A DNA stretch of 5,116 bases from Chloroflexota bacterium. GTDB taxonomy: Bacteria > Chloroflexota > Anaerolineae > Promineifilales > Promineifilaceae. Of the stretch, positions 1-5,116 are shown in pieces (the first letter of the stretch is position 1; the number at the start of each line of letters is the position of its first letter). Under the pieces are notes generated by a model that was not told the origin of the DNA, ran no database searches, and was given only the letters and a program-made list of their open reading frames with translations. A program made the translations under genes and the position numbers. The stretch is from assembly GCA_008501785.1 (NCBI GenBank), contig QQUD01000237.1, forward strand, positions 1 to 5,116. The letters run 5' to 3'.

Positions 1-3000
1 AGTTTTAGCTGTCCATTTCATGTCTAAACTTAGTGCAATAATATAAAAGAACCCACCAACTGACTTATCAATTTTTTTAGCAATTTCAAATCCTTGTGTA
101 AGCAACTCTTTATCTTTAGCTATCTTGGGAGCCAGTTCCTTCAATACCAAAGCATCTGGATATTTTATAAGCCAACCAAGCATAGTGGGAATAAAATCTG
201 AGGTGATGCAATCAGCAATCTCAGTAAGTATGAGATGGATAACGTAAATTTCTTGAAAAGAATTGGAACGCACTGCAAGAGATTTTTCCAAAAAATCTGA
301 CCTTACTTGCAAAGGAACCCTGTTGTTTGAGACAATAGCTGGCAATATGACATTTATGTACTCAAGAATACCAACACTATCACCATTAAATTTTTTGTAG
401 GGTTCGTTTAAAACAGATAGTGCATCCACCATAAATTCGGGGTTTAATTCTGACCAGACACCTTTTACTTTTGCTATATATTCTCGATAACCACTGGACC
501 GAAAACTTCCAACAATGCTTTCTAATGTTTTTGCAATATCCACAAATGATTGTTCTCGGTCTTGAGGTTCTGCCATTTGATTTAGTGTATGGATTTGCTT
601 TTGAATTGCCCCCCATTTATATGTCTTATCTTTTTTATTCTGAGCCTCATCTAGATCGTTTTTGTTCTTCCTGAAAAGATATTTTAGCCAGTCCCTACCT
701 GATTCTAAAAATATTAGCACAATACCTCCACCAAGCACTAATACAACAAATGGAAGCATTAAAAGTGCAGCAATTGACACTATTAGCAACATGACGACAG
801 CTAAGATAAACTTGAATAACAGATAAAGAGTCCAGATAAATTTTGATGAAGCCAGTAGATTCATTTTTTTGTAATACATTTTCTCAAACCAAAAGTTTAT
901 ATCTGACTCATATATATCTTTGACTGGCTTTTGAAGTTGCCCTCGTTGCTTCTGAATAACTGGATGTGAATGCTTGTATAAGCGAAGCAATCGTAATCGT
1001 TTTGCCGAAATTTTAAACCAAGGAATTGATGCACGAAAAGTCTTACCAATACTTCTACGCCAACTTCCACCATCGGTAAAAAAAGGGATCAGATTGAAAA
1101 TACTGAAGTTAGATTCAGCTTTCTTTAAGTACGCTAACAAATAGACCGGTTCCATTTTAATTTTGACAGATTTGGAAATTCGCCTCATATCCTTCCGTAC
1201 AAAAAGAGTGGCCTTATACTGTAGAGCTTTGAGCATTTTATTAAGTTCGCCGCTATCTTTAATTTGGAATAATTCGGCTTCCATATTCCGCAAGATAGAT
1301 CTACGTTCAGCGTCAGGTAAATATTGTACAAACTGCAACAAAATCTCTGTCCCTTTGGTATTGCCATAGTAGGATATGTCAAAATGGTCAACGATGTATT
1401 GAATTGTAGCGTCCGGTAAATCTTTGGTTGCCATAGCTGTACTAATTTCCTTAAACCGGTATCGCTCTGATATTGTGTCAGGGGTGATAAAACGGGCGAT
1501 TGCTCGTTCAAGATCAGAATCGGAGACATCCCAACTGAATACCCATTGAAGTGTGTCTAGTATCACTGCTTTTGGCACATGCTTTCGAGCTAGAAATTGA
1601 GTTGCTGCACGAATATATCCATAATATCCGTAAGACTCCCCTCTTGAATGTCCTATTTCATAAATGAGTGATAATTCTTCATCAGGTAATTTTTCTGCAA
1701 TGGTCGGCAGTATATATGGAGAGCCGCTGAGGTACCAATATCTAGTGTAGTAAGGGTCACCTTCATCATTTTCCCTACATCGCTCAAATAGAAGTTTGAG
1801 TGTTTCGACTCCCAAATAGGCAACTATTTCCTGACTATGCATCGAGAGAACGGGTGATTTACCATCGTCATCTCCCCAACCTCCCCCAGATACAGGGCCT
1901 TTCCAAAATTGCTGCATAAACTTGCCTTGTTTTATCAGGGTTGCTGCTTTGATATCCGTTAATTTACCTGTGGCTAATTCACAAAGCTTCCATAAATCTT
2001 GTTTACCATATGGATAATCTTTCTCGCCATATGTTTCAATATATTTATGTGCAAGTGCCAGAATCTTTTGTTGATATTTGCCTTTGCTAGCAAAAATTAA
2101 CGCAATAAATCCTATGCCGATACCTTCCGCAGCCTTAGAGATCATGCCAGGATGAAGATGGAATTCTCGCTTTTCTTGATGAGCTGTGGCGAATTTCTTT
2201 TCAAATCGGACGGCAATGTTGTAAGCCGTTTCATCATCTAGCTTCAGTGCGAAGCGAGCGATTTTTTCTGCAACTTTGGGGAGCGTTTCATACGCAAATA
2301 ACATCTCAACAAATTCAATAGCTTGATGAGTGTCAATCTGCCAGGCAAGGTGATCAAATATACGCTTTTTTCGTGTCCGATTTTCATTTAACTCACCCAG
2401 TTTTCTTTGCAATAATCGGTGATCCCATGCGTCTAGGGATGGATCATTTTGGGATTGCTTGATTACTTGTTCCTGTTCTCTAATTGCCTGGTTTTCTGAT
2501 TCCCAAACTTGGGAAAATGCAACCGAAAATTGTTCTATTGGGAGGTTTTGAGCAATCGCGGTATAGGTTGGAACAATGAATGGAATATCCCCTGAGGTAT
2601 AAGAATCATCTATCTGACTGCAAGCATGGATGATTTTTTTGATGATTTTAATTTTTTGGGTATGATCTCTGACCATCAGGGGTAAAAGCTCTGAGAGTAG
2701 CCGCGCCTGCCAAATGGGATGCTGTATTTTGTTAGCTAATGGCAGAGCATCTTTAAGGTTAGGGGGTGATAAGAAGGGGGAGATAGCTAACTGTAATTGG
2801 AATAATTGTGCTTCGTTTACTTTGTTCTGATTCCATAAATGGTTTAAGTCTTGCAGAGCAGACGATATTATCAAACGGCGTAAATCTTGATTTTTAGCCT
2901 CACTAAAAACCTTCTCTGATTCTTCAACAGTTAGTAAAGTAACCAATGTGCGTACACGTTGTGCCGTATCTGGAATTTGGTTTGCATGGAACACAGCTTG

Positions 3001-4989
3001 CTGTGGTGTCCAAATTTTATCTTGGACTAACAACGCAGGTAAATGCGGTGGTAAATCACTACTCAAAGATGTAATGCTTGTGTGACAAAGCAGGTAAGCT
3101 ATTTCTTGGCCAATGTAAGGGGCGTTTTGCTTTTGCTGAACGGCCGTTTCATTCACCATCTGCACCTTCGCCAGCACCTTATCTGCATCTTCCAAAAAAC
3201 CTGCATAGGTTCCCGTTTGGTCTCTCCACACATGCATCCATTCCTGGCTTACCAGCGGCAGCATCCCTTCGACGGTTGCGTTTGCAGTTTCCAGATGACG
3301 GCCGTAATTGTACATCAAATAATGCGGCACATCCTTTGGCGCTAAGCCGCCTGCCTGTAAATAAGCTAACGCCTGCTGCCCCCAGTTCAGGAACCGTGAT
3401 TGCCACACCTGCTTTTCACGCGGGGTCAACCGTTCATCACGAAAATAATCGGCCAATTTGGGATGAGAGAAGACAAAACCCTGCTCCCGCCCATCATTCA
3501 AGACAAAACGAGAGAGTGAAGTTGAGACGGTTTCTTGAATAACCAGGCTGTGAGCCGATTCGCTTTCGAGCAAGAGTTCTTGAATGTCGTCAATTGTAAT
3601 TTGGCCCAGTGCAATCGAGAGTATAGAAAGCAGCGCTTGCACCAAAGGCTCTTGCCAGGGCTGCCGATCTCCCCACAGTTTTTTCTGGTCCAGCCACCAT
3701 TGATCAAAGTACCCTTTGTACCCTGGCTGAATGTTTTGCAAATCTTCCGGCATAAGTCGGGCTGGCGTCTCCCCTTGCTGTTGTAAATCCTTGACATATA
3801 ATTCTACTAGTAGCGGATCCCCTTCGCTCAATTTGTACAGCCGCTCTGCGATTTCAAGCATTAGGAAGTTCATCTTCTGCAACACGTCTCGAACGCCATC
3901 CTGCGTCAGTTTTTCCAGGGTCATCGTCCTAACCAGGCCCGGTGAACTGTCCCATCCCAGCCGGTGCAGCCACGAGCTTGGACTTTGTGCTTCACCACCA
4001 AGGAAACGCGCAGAGAGCAGCACTTGTGTTGTGGCAGGCAGGTCCGAGGGCAAGAGGTCGCCTGTTATATTCCATTTCGCTTCGTCTAGGCCATCCAGAA
4101 TCAGCAGAAGTTGACGCCCGTTTGGCAGAGGCTCTCGCAAATAGTCGGCTGCAAGGTTGTGCCAAAACTGCGGTGGTTGGTCGTTGCTGCCGGTGGGGAG
4201 TTTTTTGTGGTGTAGGTGAGCTAATTGAGCAGACAAATACCTGAAAGTGGTGTCTTTTCGGTTGGTGTTAAATCGTAGGCTGATGGGAATGAAAATGACA
4301 GACAGGTTGGGAACGGCCGTTAACGCCTGTCTCCATCGCACCAGCAGTGCCGATTTTCCTCGTCCGGCCGGAGCTGTTAGGAGAAGATACTGCTTGTTTC
4401 CTTGAGCAAGCCAGTCGTTTAGCTGCTTTAACTGCTGATCACGCCCACCAAAGGGAACCGGTTTTTCGTCGGTGCCCAGGTAGGTGGTTAGGAAGTTTTG
4501 AATGCCAACAACGTTTTCGAAGGGAAGTGTTTCTGTGCCAGCAAAGATTTGTTTGATGATAACCTGGATATTAATGGCCGTTGCACCAGGACCAACAGCA
4601 ACAACTGCCCTGCTAGAAATGTTGCCAATGGTAATCTTGTCACCGGCTATTTTGTCTCCCTGTACCCGATCGCCGTGAATCTGTTGTTGGAAGATTGCTT
4701 GAGCAGCCTCGCCAGAGATCAACGATTCTGCAAGTTGAAAATCATCTGGTACAGGCGGCCAATCAATGTCTGGGCGTTCTTGTTGGAGGGTGGTGATCAG
4801 GTGGGGCAAACGGCCGTTTCTCCCCAACACCAGCAGTAGTTCATGAATGCGCGACGGTTTTGCCTCACCAGCTAAATAGTCATAATCAATTTCCAGGCAA
4901 AAACACAGCATGCGAAACTCGTCCAAACTGTAGTGCTGGCTGATCAGTTTGTGTAATGCGGTTAAGTAAGCTGGGCTGTTAAATGTCAT
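1..4989 (-). CDS. Giant STAND/NACHT-type NTPase with N-terminal effector-associated (death-like) domain, alpha-solenoid and membrane segment; C-terminus cut by window edge
   Basis: A single open frame of 1663 codons starts at ATG 4987-4989 and is still open at base 1, so the C-terminus is missing. The ATG is chosen because GGGGGAG lies five bases upstream; the frame is open back to a stop at 5092-5094 but has no other ATG, only a TTG at 5008-5010. Visible order: adaptor-like domain (residues 1-77), GD repeats (106-120), NTPase with P-loop APAGRGKS (206-213), Walker B LLLILDGLDEA (294-304), sensor-1-like LLSAR (324-328) and GDP (390-392), winged-helix-like part to about 523, helical solenoid (about 524-1300), basic stretch (1310-1357), hydrophobic stretch (1384-1428), helical tail. 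Known for the family: STAND proteins act as nucleotide-driven switches that oligomerise when a C-terminal sensor meets its trigger. Inference: a cytoplasmic or membrane-anchored immune or cell-death sensor recruiting an effector through its N-terminal domain. The trigger and partner are unknown. The NTPase assignment is secure; the defence role is inferred. Confidence 0.93.
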   Translation of the reverse strand, partial: MTFNSPAYLTALHKLISQHYSLDEFRMLCFCLEIDYDYLAGEAKPSRIHELLLVLGRNGRLPHLITTLQQERPDIDWPPVPDDFQLAESLISGEAAQAIFQQQIHGDRVQGDKIAGDKITIGNISSRAVVAVGPGATAINIQVIIKQIFAGTETLPFENVVGIQNFLTTYLGTDEKPVPFGGRDQQLKQLNDWLAQGNKQYLLLTAPAGRGKSALLVRWRQALTAVPNLSVIFIPISLRFNTNRKDTTFRYLSAQLAHLHHKKLPTGSNDQPPQFWHNLAADYLREPLPNGRQLLLILDGLDEAKWNITGDLLPSDLPATTQVLLSARFLGGEAQSPSSWLHRLGWDSSPGLVRTMTLEKLTQDGVRDVLQKMNFLMLEIAERLYKLSEGDPLLVELYVKDLQQQGETPARLMPEDLQNIQPGYKGYFDQWWLDQKKLWGDRQPWQEPLVQALLSILSIALGQITIDDIQELLLESESAHSLVIQETVSTSLSRFVLNDGREQGFVFSHPKLADYFRDERLTPREKQVWQSRFLNWGQQALAYLQAGGLAPKDVPHYLMYNYGRHLETANATVEGMLPLVSQEWMHVWRDQTGTYAGFLEDADKVLAKVQMVNETAVQQKQNAPYIGQEIAYLLCHTSITSLSSDLPPHLPALLVQDKIWTPQQAVFHANQIPDTAQRVRTLVTLLTVEESEKVFSEAKNQDLRRLIISSALQDLNHLWNQNKVNEAQLFQLQLAISPFLSPPNLKDALPLANKIQHPIWQARLLSELLPLMVRDHTQKIKIIKKIIHACSQIDDSYTSGDIPFIVPTYTAIAQNLPIEQFSVAFSQVWESENQAIREQEQVIKQSQNDPSLDAWDHRLLQRKLGELNENRTRKKRIFDHLAWQIDTHQAIEFVEMLFAYETLPKVAEKIARFALKLDDETAYNIAVRFEKKFATAHQEKREFHLHPGMISKAAEGIGIGFIALIFASKGKYQQKILALAHKYIETYGEKDYPYGKQDLWKLCELATGKLTDIKAATLIKQGKFMQQFWKGPVSGGGWGDDDGKSPVLSMHSQEIVAYLGVETLKLLFERCRENDEGDPYYTRYWYLSGSPYILPTIAEKLPDEELSLIYEIGHSRGESYGYYGYIRAATQFLARKHVPKAVILDTLQWVFSWDVSDSDLERAIARFITPDTISERYRFKEISTAMATKDLPDATIQYIVDHFDISYYGNTKGTEILLQFVQYLPDAERRSILRNMEAELFQIKDSGELNKMLKALQYKATLFVRKDMRRISKSVKIKMEPVYLLAYLKKAESNFSIFNLIPFFTDGGSWRRSIGKTFRASIPWFKISAKRLRLLRLYKHSHPVIQKQRGQLQKPVKDIYESDINFWFEKMYYKKMNLLASSKFIWTLYLLFKFILAVVMLLIVSIAALLMLPFVVLVLGGGIVLIFLESGRDWLKYLFRKNKNDLDEAQNKKDKTYKWGAIQKQIHTLNQMAEPQDREQSFVDIAKTLESIVGSFRSSGYREYIAKVKGVWSELNPEFMVDALSVLNEPYKKFNGDSVGILEYINVILPAIVSNNRVPLQVRSDFLEKSLAVRSNSFQEIYVIHLILTEIADCITSDFIPTMLGWLIKYPDALVLKELAPKIAKDKELLTQGFEIAKKIDKSVGGFFYIIALSLDMKWTAKT
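706..840 (-). other. Hydrophobic, probably transmembrane segment (protein region, residues 1384-1428)
   Basis: About 45 residues are nearly all I, L, V, F, A, M and G, with only K1393 charged until E1429. There is a proline at 1413 and a GGG run at 1420-1422. The length suits a two-helix membrane hairpin or one helix plus a re-entrant part. Both flanks are basic: 1310-1357 is rich in K and R, and RDWLKYLFRKNK (1432-1443) follows. The positive-inside rule therefore favours both ends in the cytoplasm. Deep burial in a solenoid is the alternative, but a stretch this long and this uncharged makes that less likely. Confidence 0.7.
1090..3420 (-). other. Long alpha-solenoid-like sensor region (protein region, about residues 524-1300)
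   Basis: About 780 residues consist of successive amphipathic, helix-forming segments with no recognisable enzyme motif. Some segments recall TPR/HEAT-like repeats seen behind STAND NTPases: AQRVRTLVTLL (676-686) and WQARLLSELLPLM (760-772) share an R-x-[LV]-x-x-L-[LV] helix. Later, helices repeatedly start with a proline cap: KLPDEE (1100), HVPKAV (1137), ITPDTI (1168), DLPDAT (1190) and YLPDAE (1223), roughly 22-37 residues apart. One loop is unusual, Gly/Asp-rich at 1031-1043. By analogy with STAND immune proteins this would be the ligand-sensing superstructure. The repeats are too degenerate to name a family by eye. Confidence 0.6.
3139..3148. repeat. Palindrome AACGGCCGTT, copy 1
   Basis: A perfect 10-base palindrome inside the coding region, read on the minus strand as part of codons for E-T-A-V. 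It is identical to copies at 4312 and 4809 and lies close to the point where base composition changes. Confidence 0.8.
3421..4461 (-). other. STAND/NACHT-like NTPase core and winged-helix region (protein region, residues 177-523)
   Basis: The module opens with PVPFGGRDQQL (177-187), the usual entry strand and GR motif ahead of STAND P-loops. Walker A is APAGRGKS, with K212 and S213 as the nucleotide-binding residues. Walker B is LLLILDGLDEA, with D299 and the D302-E303 pair in the NACHT-type position. LLSARF (324-329) places R328 where the sensor-1 arginine sits. LSEGDPLLVELYV (387-399) is the GxP-type motif, where a proline contacts the nucleotide in STAND proteins. FDQWW and KLWG (428-440) and FSHPKLADYF (507-516) resemble conserved points of the following winged-helix part in this class. 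All key catalytic residues appear intact, so an active ATPase switch is expected. Confidence 0.88.
4312..4321. repeat. Palindrome AACGGCCGTT, copy 2
   Basis: A second perfect copy, encoding part of L-T-A-V just after the Walker A helix. It has the same coding frame as copy 1, but the surrounding protein is unrelated. Confidence 0.8.
4630..4674 (-). repeat. Tandem G-D-x-[VI]-x protein repeats in the linker (residues 106-120)
   Basis: Three consecutive five-residue units read GDRVQ, GDKIA and GDKIT. They are followed by a degenerate unit IGNIS and a small-residue stretch AVVAVGPGATAINI (128-141). The segment joins the adaptor domain to the NTPase. In related proteins such GD repeats precede the effector or NTPase core and probably form a short beta-stranded spacer. 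Its function is not established from sequence. Confidence 0.75.
4759..4989 (-). other. Effector-associated / bacterial death-like adaptor domain (protein region, residues 1-77)
   Basis: This is the N-terminal module of the large gene. It looks like an all-helical domain with the pattern F-R-x-L-C-F-x-L at 25-32, I-D-Y-x-x-L-A-G-E at 34-42, a charged helix with H-E-L-L at 49-52, G-R-N-G-R-L-P at 56-62, and R-P-D-x-x-W at 72-77. I recognise this pattern from short N-terminal domains of Chloroflexota and cyanobacterial conflict proteins, where copies of the same domain on separate effectors (proteases, TIR and others) allow homotypic recruitment. I cannot assign the exact subfamily without a profile search. 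There is no catalytic signature here, so an adaptor role is the most economical reading. Confidence 0.7.
4808..4819. repeat. Palindrome AACGGCCGTT, copy 3, extended to AAACGGCCGTTT
   Basis: A third copy, palindromic over 12 bases. Here it is read in a different frame, as R-N-G-R-L of the adaptor domain, so the shared DNA word is not explained by a shared peptide. Confidence 0.8.
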
Positions 4990-4994
4990 AATTG

Positions 4995-5001
4995 CTCCCC
5001 C
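4995..5001 (-). promoter_or_regulatory. Ribosome binding site deciding the ATG at 4989
   Basis: The minus strand reads GGGGGAG, then the five-base spacer CAATT, then ATG. The GGAG core is a good Shine-Dalgarno match and supports this start over the upstream in-frame TTG at 5010. Confidence 0.75.
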
Positions 5002-5066
5002 ATCATTCAAGAATATCCAGGTATCAAAGCTGCGGCTCCACGTTCTATAAATGGGGTCGCAGATTG

Positions 5067-5075
5067 ATTGTAGCA
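5067..5075 (-). promoter_or_regulatory. Possible extended -10 promoter element
   Basis: The minus strand carries TGCTACAAT, which matches the extended -10 form TGnTATAAT at all but one position. No good TTGACA-like -35 lies 16-18 bases upstream, as is common for extended -10 promoters. It would start a transcript near 5060 with a leader of about 70 bases. This rests on one motif in a short spacer and is tentative. Confidence 0.35.
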
Positions 5076-5116
5076 GAACCAGAGTAGGGGATCAGTTACC
5101 TATTTGTACGGGGCGG

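Larger units (their letters stand above)
4990..5116. other. Upstream non-coding spacer (window edge)
   Basis: These 127 bases hold the ribosome binding site and the possible -10 element. I see no gene end, tRNA, terminator hairpin or operator-like repeat. The gene may have its own promoter here, but the upstream neighbour is outside the window. Confidence 0.5.

Noticed and set aside
2634..2640. A7 runs on the coding strand (here, and at 864-870 and 72-78) as possible frameshift sites
   Set aside because: Each run starts in phase as AAA AAA A, not in the X XXY YYZ phase of a -1 slippery site, and the zero frame stays open past all of them, so no frameshift is needed.
3078..3542. A 154-codon plus-strand open frame and other short frames on both strands
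   Set aside because: All lie inside the unbroken large minus-strand gene in other frames, have no recognisable domain and show low-complexity composition typical of antisense shadows.
4363..4372. Palindrome TCCGGCCGGA as a regulatory site
   Set aside because: It lies exactly on the Walker A codons (G-R-G-K), so the coding constraint explains it, and there is only one copy.
4986..5006. A six-codon frame (ATG ATG ... TGA) overlapping the start of the large gene, possibly a leader peptide
   Set aside because: It has no ribosome binding site of its own and is too short to separate from chance; the GGGGGAG within it is better explained as the binding site of the large gene.
4990..5116. Part of an upstream gene ending in the spacer
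   Set aside because: The minus-strand frames here contain stops and lack starts or recognisable protein; too little sequence remains to support a gene end.

Overview
The window is almost entirely one very large protein-coding gene on the minus strand. An open frame runs without a single stop from an ATG at 4989 down to base 1 and leaves the window. That gives 1663 codons in view, with the C-terminus missing. Only about 127 bases upstream of it (4990-5116) are non-coding, and they hold the likely ribosome binding site and a possible promoter. I checked the frame codon by codon on every line and found no frameshift or stop. I see no convincing gene on the plus strand, no RNA gene, no CRISPR array and no mobile element.

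The protein is modular. In order it has: (1) a small N-terminal domain of about 77 residues resembling the bacterial effector-associated / death-like domains; (2) a linker of G-D-x-[VI]-x repeats; (3) a STAND/NACHT-type NTPase with clear Walker A, Walker B, sensor-1-like and GxP motifs, then a winged-helix-like region; (4) a very long, mostly helical region of about 780 residues that looks like a degenerate alpha-solenoid; (5) a strongly basic stretch, then about 45 hydrophobic residues that could form one or two membrane helices; and (6) at least 220 further helical residues that run off the edge. By family logic this is a signal-sensing NTPase. The solenoid would sense a trigger, the NTPase would oligomerise, and the N-terminal adaptor would recruit an effector carrying a matching domain. 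Such proteins are associated with prokaryotic immunity and cell-death systems. No effector gene lies inside the window.

The organism is not certain. The adaptor, GD-repeat linker and STAND arrangement is typical of multicellular or filamentous lineages such as Chloroflexota and Cyanobacteria, and a Chloroflexota source is my best guess. Base composition is mosaic. The adaptor and NTPase half (about 3100-5116) is around 50-60 % GC in the lines I counted and carries three copies of the palindrome AACGGCCGTT. The solenoid and membrane half (1 to about 3100) is mostly 30-45 % GC and has none. The step falls near the end of the NTPase module, which suggests a fused or exchanged sensor region.
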